Below, piece after piece: positions 36,370 through 48,191 of a stretch of DNA of 64,000 nucleotides. A program made the translations under genes and the position numbers. The stretch comes from Antiaris toxicaria (taxonomy: Eukaryota; Streptophyta; Magnoliopsida; Rosales; Moraceae). How positions within the stretch are numbered: position 1 is the stretch's first letter; each line of letters starts with the position of its first letter. The stretch lies in the NCBI GenBank assembly GCA_035233585.1, contig CP141155.1:7912501-7976500 (forward strand), given 5' to 3'. Below the pieces are notes generated by a model that had not been told where the DNA came from, did not search any database, and was given only the letters and a program-made list of their open reading frames with translations.

Positions 36370-36611
36370 TATATATATATCTACATTCGGCCATCTGTTT
36401 TGCTGAGTTTGGAAGAGGAGCGAGCGGAGCAGAGGAGTTTCCGTTATCCATTCAACTCTCTTTCTCTAAACAAAAAAAATTCTCTCTCTAGAAAAATCAT
36501 CTCTTTCTCTCTCTCTCTCGCTCTATACTTTTGCGAATTTTCTTTGGCCTCAAATCCTTTTTTCCGGCTGAGAATCTGAATCCGACGATTGAAGCAGCAG
36601 CTGCAGCAGCC
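36370..36611 (+). promoter_or_regulatory. Core promoter and 5' leader of the RING gene
   Basis: A strong TATA-like run (TATATATATATC, 36370-36381) lies about 240 bp before the ATG. Downstream is a pyrimidine-rich leader with CTCTCT microsatellites, then CAGCAGCTGCAGCAGCC just before the ATG. 36014-36369 upstream is AT-rich with nothing else assigned. Confidence 0.55.
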
Positions 36612-37953
36612 ATGGTTTCCGATTCCGTCGCCAACGCCTCGATTCCTTCGGCCGCTTGCTACTCGAAGGATTTGGGGAAGAAGAAGAGGGTGAGATTTGA
36701 ATTCATCTTTAGGTTTTCAATTTTTCCATTTGATTTTCTCAAGATTTTTGTGATTTTGTGTTTATTCTGGTTCGATTTTCTTTGATTTTCAGGCGAGGGC
36801 CGCCAAATTGAAGCAGTGCAAACTTGATGTTCGTCGCGAGCAATGGCTTTCGCAAGGTTCGCCTATGATCTCTCTGTTCTTCGATATACGTATTTAAATA
36901 TATATATATGCATTTGTGTGTGTGTGTGTGGGGATATATGTACATGATAAGATTTCTTAAAGTGGATTACCTGCATGATTATGTTTGTGATTTTTGGGGG
37001 TTTTGTTTTCGTTTTGTGTTTTATTGGATTGGTTTGGTTTGACTGGGGATTTGATGCGGATAGGCGCAGTCAAGAACAAGTGTTGCAAGGAGGAAACGCA
37101 CGCCGTACGGACCGGGAACAAGGAGAATAATCGTTCGTTAGGGAATTTGGAGACGAGGCCGAGAGGGGGAGAAAACGAAGGATCGATCAACGGCCACAAC
37201 GACAGCGATTCGGAGTCACTGACGAACAGTCCGACTAGCCTGAACGGTAGCCTCTTGGGTGGCAACGATTCGGGTCCAAATTTTACTGCCTCCAGCAGCA
37301 GCAGCAGTAGCACCAGTAGTGGTGATTGTTGCTCCGGGAGTATCACGGAGGAGGAAGAAGAGGACGATGGCTGCTTGGATGACTGGGAGGCTGTGGCTGA
37401 CGCCTTGGCCGCCAATGACAAGCAGGAGAATCAGTGTTCTGAATCTCCCCCGGAGCGTGAACAGATTGCGCAAACTGTTTCTTCTTTTCAAGCAGCCAAT
37501 GGGGGTTCAGGTATAGGCATTGGAAATTCGAAACCAGAGTTTGCAAGAACAGTGCCAAGGAGTTCAGGGAATACTCGAGCTTGGAGGCCGGACGATGCTT
37601 TTCGTCCTCAGAGCTTGCCCAATTTATCTAAGCAGCTTAGCTTGCCAAACTCGGACCGGCAACATTATGGCTGTGGAGGGGTCCCATGGGCCTGCAACAA
37701 CATTATGGCTCCGCCATCTTCGTGCCCGATATGCTATGAAGACTTGGACTTGACAGACACTAGCTTTTTGCCATGTTTGTGTGGGTTTCGGCTCTGCCTC
37801 TTCTGCCATAAGAGGATCCTCGATGAGGATGGTCGCTGTCCTGGCTGCCGCAAGCCCTATGAGCGAAATGTAGCCGAGGCAGAAGCGAGTGTGCCTGGAG
37901 GTAGCCTTACATTCCGGTTGGCTCGTTCTTGCAGCATGATTACAAGGTCTTAG
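36612..37953 (+). CDS. RING finger protein with CNOT4-type all-cysteine RING, 343 aa
   Basis: Exons 36612-36689, 36793-36856 and 37064-37953, GT-AG introns, frame intact to TAG. The start is the ATG of MVSDSVANAS. The first 70 residues are basic (GKKKR; AAKLKQCKLDVRREQW). The middle is disordered: poly-Ser, then an acidic run with DDWEAVADAL near residue 130. The RING is at residues 268-314: C-x2-C-x13-C-x-C-x4-C-x2-C-x10-C-x2-C, starting CPICYEDLDLTD and ending CPGCRKPYE. Eight cysteines with PC-x-CG in the centre is the CNOT4 pattern, not the usual C3HC4. CNOT4-type RINGs act as ubiquitin ligases with UBC4/5-class E2s. The RRM of true NOT4 is absent, and the RING is C-terminal, so this is a separate plant family. 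A RING gene also lies close to PTAC2 in Arabidopsis (At1g74870, from memory). Confidence 0.9.
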
Positions 37954-39863
37954 GGTCTCTGTTATCATGAGTTAAATGTATGTTGGGCTTTGCTTCATTT
38001 ATGTTATTTTATTTTTATTTTTTGCCTGTCTTGTGTTGTGCGTTGCAATAGTCTTAGACTTTGATTTTGCTAGTTAGATGTGAGCATAGGGTCTTGAGCA
38101 CCCGAGAATTGAGCTTCTTCTCTTATGAGTTTGGTTCTTAATCTGTATGGTGCATGTGCTAATGTAGAGAACTCAATGTTCGTATGTGAATACATATGGT
38201 GGTATAGGAATTCAATACATGAAATAATAATACTCTACGTTACGGTTTTCTTCTTTATGTTCTTTGTTTTCATATGGTTTCTAGACTTGTGATCCATTAT
38301 CAATTTTCTTTACTTAATGGCTTTCAATTTCAATTAGATATCATCATTTTTTTTTCCTTATCCATGTTAAGTGTTTCTATTTTGTTGACCTAGCTGATTA
38401 AGTTTTGTGCATATATTTTTAGCTTTTACCTCTTCGCTTAGAGGTGTATCTTAAAGACACTGTCATTTACTGCTCTCTAATGCTATAGCTGATGAAATTA
38501 GTGTGTTGTATTGAGTTAGGCAAGAAGTGAAAGGAATATGTCTGAGTCTCTCTAGGCTATTAAGGTTGGAAACTTGGAATGGATTTTTTTAGAACAAGTA
38601 AAGGTCATTTCAATTATTCTTTTTTTTATATTTTTTTTTATCTAGATTACATTGTCATGTTACTACTAGTAATTTCTGTCCGTTAACTAGCCTGTCATCT
38701 TCTTTAGAGTTGTTCGTCATACACTTGCATGCTATGTTATTGTCTCTCGCATTTTCACATAATAGGTCACATAATAGAGTTTATTGCATGCTATGCTATG
38801 CTATCAGGTTTTTTTGGACTTTAGATATTGAGGCAAGAATGGATGATAATTGTGAGTGCATTGCTGCCAAGTCTGGCAAGGATCGTGACTTGGTTCGCCC
38901 TATGAGGTTCTGCTTGACTAGTCATTGTGGATTTTGAGTGGTCATTCTCATCCCATAGCTATCATATGAGTTCCTGGATGCAAACCAGAGGCTGTGCTTA
39001 AATAATTGATCAGTTACATTCTTTAATTAGCATAAAAAGAACCAGAATATAACCTGAAGAACCGGAGGTGTAAAACATGAGATGGATGTATAGCGGTATT
39101 AGATATTGATTTTAAAACAGCTGATTGTGGATTATGAAGTTCATATTAAGCTAATAGCAGTAGCAGATCCCCAGCACGTCTAGTTAGGGTCCAACACCCT
39201 CAACAGTCCTTTCATACTGGTTAGTGTAGGTGAATGTCTCATTCGGCTCTAAACGGGTCATTTTAGTGAAAATCAGGATACCCAACAACTATATCAAGGA
39301 TAAGTCTTTGTTTAGGTGTTAAAAGTTGGATGCATTTGATACCTTAAAACCCATGACAATATGAAAGAGATCTTAGAGCCTGAAAACATTTTTATAATAT
39401 CAGTTGGTAGTCGAAGGTTTGTTGTATATAAATATTGTTTGTTGAATCGAAACTTGCCAGAATATGTGTGTTTGTTACAATGTCTTGTTCTCCTAACAAC
39501 CTTGGCTGATCTCTTTTCCTCAAGTATAGAAGGTACAGCAGAAAGAAAGAATCAATTTTATATCTGAATGTATATATCGCGTTTTGGGAGGGGCCGTCCA
39601 GGAATCCGAGCTTAATGCACCGATAAATTCTAGGAAGCTTTCATCCGGCTATGAAACAGAAGCCGGTGTAGCCGGTTTCCGGTAGAAAAATCCGTTCGGT
39701 GTAGATTCTAAGATGATATTTCTGTTCATGTATAAACTTTACCTATGAAGATAATTAGTCTGAGATCTCATGTTAATAATTGTAACATCTGTTATTCATC
39801 TAAATTGTGTAGCCGGACATTTGTGCCTGTGGTTCCGTTTTAAATTTGGAATTGGAAAGCTAA
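37954..39863. other. Downstream region of the RING gene, possible relic exon
   Basis: 37954-38250 is probably RING-gene 3' UTR (T-rich, with AATAATAA near 38224). The rest has no convincing gene. 39530-39685 on the plus strand is a 51-codon frame after a possible TATAG acceptor, containing VLGGAVQESELNAPINSRKL and ending GVAGFR, stop. It is coding-like in composition but has no recognised homologue or upstream exons. Confidence 0.35.
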
Positions 39864-40200
39864 CCATGTATTTGGTGTACGCATTCAATTTAAATGCAAT
39901 GTAATTTTCGTTTAAATACAAATCACATCACATTTTAAATTCAATATAATTAATATTTATTATTTCACTTTTTTAATTATTTTTATTAATTATATCATAC
40001 ATTCTCTTTCTCTCGTCTTTTTTTCTCTTTACTTTTACCCATCACATTAGATATTTATTGTTAAAATACAGTTCAAATACTTTTCATTTAAACACATTAT
40101 ATTTAAATGCAATGTTACTACTTTTTTTTTAAACATAAATTGCATTCAATGTAATACATTCAAATACAATACAAATGCAATATATTTACGGAACGCCACC
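39864..40200. mobile_element. MITE family T1 copy, 337 bp, TSD TAA
   Basis: Direct TAA at 39861-39863 and 40201-40203. Left end CCATGTATTTGGTGTACGCA; right end, reverse-complemented, GGTGGCGTTCCGTAAATATA. Interior matches T1. It lies between the convergent RING and EDS1 genes, about 215 bp from the EDS1 stop, so it may border the EDS1 3' UTR. Confidence 0.75.
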
Positions 40201-40415
40201 TAAATTTAACTTTAAACACCATTGAAACAGTTTCATTTCTTCGAATGCCAATCTGGAAATGAACAATAATGTTTGCTATTGACTCGGTACAGACCAAATT
40301 TATTTGTTATTTTACAGCTACCACACTCAAAAACTGGAAAACTGCTCGACCTTAAAAATCCCTATCCCAAATTCAGTTGAACTCCGACTTCATGTTGATA
40401 ATGCAGAGTCAGCTT

Positions 40416-42875
40416 TTACCCGCTGAGGAGTTGTTTGATCTCTTCTAACTTGATCGGTGAGGGAAGCGATTTCCACCATGTGACAAAAGTGGAATCACTA
40501 AAGAACACATCTTCTTGTATTACCTTTTCTCTTCCCCAGCGAAATACATTGTTCTGTACAACCTTAGCCCTTTGCTCAAATTCAGCTTCAATCTGCTCCT
40601 CTCGCTTTTTCTCCATCAGAGTGCGAAGCTCTTCCACCTCCGCCCAAAAACAGGACTCCCCACTTGATTCCTTCGGCATATTTTCTGCATGCTCGCGCCA
40701 TCTTTGTGTGTATCGGTAACGTTTAGGCCTGCCATACTTCATGTACTCCCCGGTGTCTTCATTCTTCGAATGTCTGTAATAGTTGGCAATGTCTAAGGGC
40801 TCGACGAGGCAGCGGTACCTGGTTCCGATGACTATCCACTCCTTCAGTCCCTCAAATTGATCGGGGAGTTTGTACCCTTTCAGCATTTCAATCATCTCGT
40901 CTACGATGCCTGCTAGCTCGAGCCTCTTCACATTGGCTTTGAAGTCTTCCTCGTGATTTTGGAGCTTGAATGAATCATAGTACCCCACTTTATGAGCCGC
41001 ACACTTATTTTTGTAGTTCTCTATGTCTTTTAGTGCTCTTTCAATCTGTTCTTTCTTGGATTCCATTTTCTCTTTGTTTTTCCTCTTTTGTGACTCCGAC
41101 TCTCCGGCAGCAAGAAGGCACAACCTACCTCTTGTACTCTACAATTCACAAGACAGAAAATTTGATCTTAGTAAACTAACTACCATTCCGAGTTTTGTGA
41201 ACATTTCGAAAGCAAAGAATTGGACAAGGAGCAAAAAAAGGAAAAAAAAAAAAATGGACCACTGAATCTTGCAAAGCCTACCAATCCCATTTTGTCGGCA
41301 GCATCGTTAATCATTTCATTGCATTTTTCAGTCGATTCTACTCCGCTATCCAAGAAAATCGGCAGGTTCAGACTCTGCAGGAGCTCATTCTCGTATGCAA
41401 AATGCTCTGTGAAACTTCTCTTCGCAATCTTTTCAACTTCACTGCTCGGCTGACAAGAGTAGAACAAGAGTTGCAAAACAGCATCCGCATTTTTCAAGGT
41501 AACATGCTTTCCATCCCCATTGCTGAAGATGTAAGTTCCAAAGGGTCTATAGGGACTAAGCTTAATAAAGCTGGTCACAGTTTCAAACAACAAATTCGAA
41601 CTCTCCATCAACTTACAAGCAACATGACTCGTGAGAGTCAATGCACCGCTCATCACATAAATGAAGAAATCATAAGTGGAAATAGGTAGCCCGTGGGATC
41701 CCAGGTTTGTTGGCATGGATTGTGATTTGAAGAAATCCAGCATTTGCCGAAACTCTACTTCCTTGGAGGAAAGAGGAGTGAGAAAAATCCGAGGGACTAT
41801 GTCATATCTGGTGACCAAATGGAGGAAGTAACAAGACCAGTTCTCCCGTCTGAGAGCGTGAGAAAAGATATGGCTTCCTATGAGAGGAGATCCAAATGTC
41901 AAACAAAGAGGTTCGACTCGCCTTTGAGGTTTTTTTTTTGCCCACTCTTCCAAGCACCAAATTGTGGCGAGCACCGCAATTGGTGCACCGGACGAGTGCC
42001 CTGTGAATACTATCGGCTTGTGTTGCACCACAGCCTCTTCCACCTGAGTACAAACCAAGTCAACGACAATACTAATTGGAATCATTACAAACTTTTTTTG
42101 GTATGGATCATCAAGAAGTACTACTCCTTTTGAGGTTTCCAGAGTCTCAAAATCTACCACAAAAAATGCAACTACATAGGCAAGTTTTGCGATGAATTTC
42201 AAAGATAATGATGGCTTTCTCAATAAACCTCACCACAAAGAAGGTGAATTCTGAAAACCTCCCAACAAGACACAATTATGAACTATTAAATCGTAATTTC
42301 TATTACCTTATCACATGGTACCTCATAGTCGCCGGTTGTAAATTTTATAAAAACCCAGATTTTTTTTTTTCACAATCAGGAATTACAGTTTTTAACCTTC
42401 AATCTCTTGATGACCAATTCGAGACAACGAATGACATCCTTTTGGTACTAAAAAATACCAATCATACTGAGTCAAACGACATAATTGAACTTCTACACGC
42501 CAATCAAATATAGGAACTAAAAAAAAAAAAAAATCAAAAAATGACTTGAGAAAAAGATAATTATGCAACATAACATACCCTACTCCGTAGCCGAGAATTC
42601 TGTAAAACTAGTTTAAATCTCTCCTGGAAAGCTTTATTGACAAGTGCACGCTCATTGTTGCCAATGCTCCGGAGAGACGGAAAATAAGCCGAATCGATCT
42701 CTGTTTCGCCAAAAGCTCCTTCACTACACCAATTATCCTTCCCAGACCAAGTTCCTGGGAAGCTAAAAATAGCTTCCGTGGGAGTCTGCTCCTCCAGAAA
42801 CAGCTGATCTGGGAACTCATGAGCTCCCTTGGCCGCAGAAAATGCAATTCCAACTAACCCTCTTCTCACCTCCAT
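40416..42875 (-). CDS. EDS1: EDS1, lipase-like immune regulator, 593 aa
   Basis: Exons 42875-42579 (99 codons), 42043-41282 (254) and 41138-40416 (240 plus stop), all introns phase 0, GT-AG. The second junction joins ..DKMGL to STRGRLCLLAAGE, a block conserved in EDS1. Residues 1-~350 are the lipase-like domain with GHSSG (Ser116), TRYDIVP (Asp180) and FTEHFAY (His313), the Ser-Asp-His triad positions of EDS1. Residues ~354-593 are the EP domain (VGYYDSFKLQNHEEDFKANV; RCLVEPLDIANYYRH; KYGRPKRYRY; ESSGESCFWAEVEELR). Family knowledge: EDS1 pairs with PAD4 or SAG101, and the heterodimers bind small molecules made by TIR-domain receptors to activate helper NLRs; hydrolase activity is not needed. 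EP-domain sequence and STRGR fit EDS1 better than PAD4 or SAG101. Length is slightly below Arabidopsis EDS1 (about 623). Confidence 0.95.
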
Positions 42876-43110
42876 TCCGAAACTTTTTTTTTTTTTTTTA
42901 ATTTTTGAAGATGCTTTGCTTTGTTCTTCCTTCAATCTAGTGGAGATGTAAGAAGATGGGGAGACTCAAGAAATGCCCCTTTATTTATGCTGGACATTGA
43001 GGGGTTGATAACGTGCGAAAGTGGTAATATGGAATGCGAATTATGTGCATTTTTGTCATTGGATCTTCACGGACTTTTGTAAAGTCGATCATTGACTTTA
43101 CCTTTAGCTT
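42876..43110 (-). promoter_or_regulatory. EDS1 promoter and leader
   Basis: On the minus strand GCATAAATAA (42981-42990) is a plausible TATA box about 110 bp before the ATG. The leader ends with an A-tract of about 16 (42884-42899, T on the plus strand). TTGACT, a W-box core of the kind WRKY factors bind, occurs on the plus strand near 43094. The regulatory meaning is inferred. Confidence 0.4.
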
Positions 43111-44245
43111 TATTGGACGGAAGTTGCTCAGCTTTTGCAAGCAGAGAACAAATGATAGTGACATAAATTACTTGTTTCCTTATGTTCTTGGTACTCCAAC
43201 TGTGTGGTACCACGTAGCTTGTTTCCGGTAAAAGAGAAAAGTTACCTCCAACAAACAGGGATTTTTTTTTTCCAATCCAACAGAAAAGAAAAAAAAATTT
43301 TCTGGGACTTTTCACTTCAAATACTTGCTACACTTTTTTTGTTTCTTTTTGTAAGTAAGTACTTTCTGCTTGTAGTTTATATAATTAATAGATATGATTA
43401 AAATCATATCAAAATATAAAAAAAATAATTTAAGATATATAGTATTTAATTTAGATCTAATGTTTGAAAATTATAGCTTTATGAATATTATAACTTTTTA
43501 TATTATGGGAAAAAAAAAATTAATGGAGCTATTAGTTTCCAACACAAGGCGTGACCTTGGAATCTATCAAAAAGTAACATGCTCGTTCTTGGCAATTCTT
43601 ATGTAGTTGTTAAATGATTGACGTACAAAAAATATATTAATTTCCCAAAAGCATTGCAGCACACAGTTTTTCTAAACGAAGGAAAAGCCTGTGCACCTTC
43701 CCACCCATCATTAAAAATAACGTTATTAAAATTGCCAAGTTGGGACTAAAAATAACACCCATACGTGGAATATTCACTAGGAGATTTCTACTTTAGAACT
43801 TAGAAAAGAAAACCCATCTTTGCATACTTTTCACTTTGATATAATATGATTTTGATTTACAAATTAAAAATAAAAAAAAAAGGTGCATTATCATGAATCA
43901 TGAAAATATTATTTTTAATACTAAGGCTAGTGTTCATTTTTTATAAAGAAGAAAAAACTTAAGTTTAGACTAATATTATTCTTCGTTGGTAAATATTATT
44001 ATTTTCATTGATAAATAAATTTTTTAACAGTCTTATTTGTGAGTCTCTGTATAAAAATTATTAGTTGACCCACGTAACTTTTGAGAATTTAATGCGACCA
44101 TCGAAATAATAATACTTGCTTATATGGTAAGGTACAATTTCTTCCTTGACAGAAAATTTGCTACCATTTTATTTTGATTTGTGTCGGTCAATGTCACCTG
44201 TTTATATTCCCTCATGTTATGAGAATTTTCCCCGGATTAGGCTCC

Positions 44246-44276
<31 letters not shown>

Positions 44277-46590
44277 TTGTTATTTGTGAATATAACCTAC
44301 CATTTTATTAGGATTTGTGTCATGGCATTTTAGTTTTTTCAATGTTATATATGTTTTGCATATGAATTTCATATGAATCCATGTAAAACAAAATATAAAT
44401 ATATAAATATTGAAAAACATGTCGTGAATGTTAATTTATCTTATTTATATTTTTTTATATATGAATTTACATTTTTTATAATTAAAATTTTTATTTATCT
44501 TAATGTAATAAATATCATTCGGTACTGAACTGTACATACGTAAACGAATACTTATTGTATAATGAAATTGTTTACTTCTTTGAGTATATCAAAACAAAAG
44601 CAAAACAAAAATCCCCCTGAGTTGAGTCATTTACTCTCCATAATTAACTCTTGAGTCTTTACTTGCTACCAAAAAAAAAAACTCTTGGGTTTTTATATAT
44701 TTATTTATTTTCCCTTTATTTTTAATATCCTTCCAAGTCGTTGTTTACATGTTTCAGTATATGCCTTTTTCTTTTTTTAAAGCACAAACAGCCGAAACAA
44801 AGGGTTCAAGTTAGACAACATTAACGATTTTCCCAACCAAAATTTCAGAGGAACCGTCCTTTGCTAGACTATCTTATCTAGATACGCGTTTGGAATTAAT
44901 TTTCTTAGCTTTTATTTATTTAGATGGGATATCTATTAGTAGAGGGTGAATAGTTTGAAGTCTCAAATTTAAAATAATAGTTTCAGTTTTATCTTTTTTT
45001 GAAAAGTCAAAAAAAATTATAACTAAATCAATCAGTTTAGATTCAAAATTTCATTTCATTCCGGATTCAACTCATGCTCCATTTAGGCCATTAGAAAATA
45101 AAAAATTTTCATTTTTTGAAAATTAAAAATTATTTGAATTTTTTTAAAAGTGAAAAGTTATTTAGATAGGTAAAAAAATTCCATTTTTTAGATATAATTC
45201 TTTTTCAATTTTTCAAAAATCAAAAGCTTTCAATGCTTAAATATGAAAATTTAAGAATGTTCATTTTCTAAAAGACTGGTTTGGGAGACTAAAACCAACA
45301 TTTTTACTATTAATATCTCTAAAACTCTATAATAAACTCCCAACTTTAAAAGTTCATAACTTTATGTATACAAGTCCAAATGAGATGAATTTTTTTAAAA
45401 AATTACATTGAATTTTGATAAAAACGAAATAATATCCACATTAATAAATTTTTGAATAAATTTTTAAGATTTTATACTTTTTCACTTCAAATAGTTTTTT
45501 TACAAGTATATTTTTCAAAATTTACTTTTTTTACAAAAAAAAAAAAAAAAAACATATTCAAAACTCCCCCAAATTGACTTTAAAGGTGAATAATATACCA
45601 ATGGAACAAAGCATAGATTCTCCCCATGAGTACCAAACGTTTTTTCACGGCAATTACCGGACTTGGTATTAAAGCAACCCAAAAAAACAAAAACAAAATC
45701 AAAAACCCAGTGAACTTGCCTCGCAACTTCTTATTTCTTACAAAATTCCTAAAAGAAAAATGCGCTATTAATAGGACTATGTTTTCAACCGCTTGATCTG
45801 TATCACAAATTATATGTTATATGTTTTACGTACCTTTTTTATTCTTATTTTAATATGAATTTAACCAAATCTAATGATTATAAACGTTATATTGTCAATA
45901 TAAGACCCTCTCATGAAATTGAGCTGGAACAAAAGTTGAATGAAAACATCCATGATTTTCTAATAGCGTAACAACACATTTATGTGTTCTTTTTTTCACA
46001 TTAATCTATATATATCTAGTAATGTTCAAGGAAAAAAAAAAAAAAAAAACGAGATGGCAATGAAACCTAGATGGGTCTCACGTTGATTAACTCAAAAAAA
46101 AAAAAAAAAAGAGGGCCACTAGATTTGTTTTAGGGCATGTTTGGTACTATTAGCATTTGGTGTTATGATATTCAAAATAATAAAATGTTTAAGTACATTC
46201 ATACTTGTTATTTAAAAATAATACACTGCATATTATGATGTTTAATGCGAACAAAAAATAATGTGTAACTAAACTTATAAGACCATATATATCTAATACA
46301 TATACACAGCCGAATATCTGTATATACATTTTTTTTTCTCTCTCACAATCTCTCCCATGTAATTTGTCTACATTTTTTTTTCTTCGTCCCATCTTCTCAA
46401 TTTCCCTTTATCTTTTTTTTTTTCTCTCTTTACCATTTCTTCCTTCCCATTATCTATATTCACTCTCTCCTCATTAACTTTGTATTCTCTCTCTCTCCTT
46501 ATTATTTCTATATTTTCTATATTTTTCTCCCTTTTCAGTTTTTTTTCCTATCTATATAATTTGAGTCATAGTCAATACCGTGATGTGCAG
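43111..46590. other. AT-rich intergenic DNA
   Basis: No gene supported. Contains (TTA)n at about 44249-44275, poly(A) tracts near 45536, 46028 and 46093, and a long polypyrimidine stretch at about 46325-46545. TTA-GGGCATGTTTGGTACTATT near 46133 looks like the left end of another Tourist-type MITE, but I could not find its right end. Confidence 0.5.
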
Positions 46591-47645
46591 GTTCAAGTTG
46601 AGATTGTGACTGGTATTGAGGTTTAGGTCTATTGATGCAAAAAAATAACACCAAATGAAATCACTTGACATGATTAACCTTACGCCACCGTGTTCTACCA
46701 AATCACCTACAAAATGGAGAAGAACACTTTAGAGTAAGATGATACTGGTGGGGTGTCTACCAAAAGCACTTGATGCTTAAATTAGTAAAGAACAAGAAAA
46801 GAAGCAGAGTTTTGACGAGGAATTTAGTTCATACTTGATAGAGTGAGACACTCCTTATTTATAGATGTTTCCCACGAGTTCAAGTTCCGTAGAGTGGTCT
46901 TGGAGGGTTGACCTGAGGTTAGGTGTACTGATATTGGTTGGCCGTCACATTTCTCACAACCTATGCAATGGCGGCTGGTACAAGTAGTGGTGCACATACC
47001 AATGTTAGGTGGTGCAGGGTAGCAGGAGGAATGTGGGTGTCGATGCCCACGTGCATATGTTAAGTGGTACAATTTAGTAGGGGAGTACGGACATAGTACA
47101 CTAGTAAAGTAGGGTGGCAGAACAAGGGTCGCATAGATTGGTTGATGGGGATCGCGAGTGAGCGAGTGGAAGTCAGGAGTGAATACTCGTTCAACTTGTT
47201 CTTCCCTGGTCAGCTAAGTTTGGACAAGACCTTTTGGGCAATACTATGATATTAGTGATTAGCTGGTCGTAATCTTAGGGTGAACGGGAACAATCCAATA
47301 TCGTAGAGTTGATTGTAGCTGCCCGATACCCATAATGGTTGGTTTGTTTTTCTAGCCACTGGATGACTTATTTGAGGCCAGTCGTCAGCTTAAAGGGCCC
47401 CCATTGTGCTTTTTGATGTCGGGTATGGTCTACAATCAGCCTAGTCATAATGACCGACTAGGAAGACCTGTGTAGTGGTCACCATAAGCGACATGTGCCC
47501 GAAATGCCCTCAACAAGGTCAATGGGACTGGTGATAGGCTAGGATAGGGATATCACTTTGTGGTGATCAGTGTCTGGAATTGAGACCGTCTCATGGTCAA
47601 GATCAGAGGCAAGGCCGGTGTCAAAAGGATTATATAAAGTCATGT
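46591..47645 (-). mobile_element. Possible decayed LTR-retrotransposon end (minus orientation)
   Basis: About 1 kb with near-even base composition, in sharp contrast to its AT-rich flanks. Read on the minus strand it has CTATAAATAAGGAGTGTCTC (TATA and start of R), a U5-like segment, then ACACGGTGGCGTAAGG, which resembles the primer-binding region of plant Ty3/gypsy elements. There is no second LTR and no gag-pol frame. It could instead be another kind of decayed repeat. Confidence 0.35.
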
Positions 47646-48191
47646 TTAACTTAACTTAAAAAAAAAAAAACTCACTCATACATAGTTTGTCTTATCCTTT
47701 GATGTTGCCTTTGCCCAATTCGGTGGATGAAAATTATTCCTAATAGGAAAAATGAATCTCATTGGACTTGTGCATTTTAATTAAGATTAAAATAAAGATG
47801 AATAAAGTTTAAACAGCATTTGAAAACTTAACTTTGTTTTCAAAAGACATCTTTTAGTGACATTTATAGGGCCTTTTCAAAAAAAATCTTTGATTTGCAA
47901 TTAATTATTTTAATTCTGTTCTTACTACAAAAAATATTTGAGACTTCCTAAATCCTTATTAATTAAGTACGAGATTTATCTCTGAATGAAATAGTTTTAC
48001 ACGCTTTTTTAGTGCCATATAATAAAGATCTGCAATTTTATAAAGGCTTTATTTTAGTTAAATTTCAAGTTTTTTAAAACTATTTAATAGATATAAAAAA
48101 ATTTATCTAATTCAATTTACAGCGGTTTACACAACTATATTTTATTGATAAAATATATTTTTGACACCTTGCAACAAAATTCTCCCAAGTT
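47646..48191. other. Intergenic DNA, nothing recognised
   Basis: AT-rich and non-coding. Part of it may be the 3' flank of the small ORF ending at 48192. Confidence 0.4.

Noticed and set aside
37216..37968. Several ORFs antisense or out of frame to the RING gene
   Set aside because: By-products of the coding exon; none shows a domain.
42561..42935. Longer EDS1 N terminus starting at 42935
   Set aside because: The extension begins with TTG, reads through a poly(A) tract and is not part of any EDS1; the ATG at 42875 gives the conserved start.
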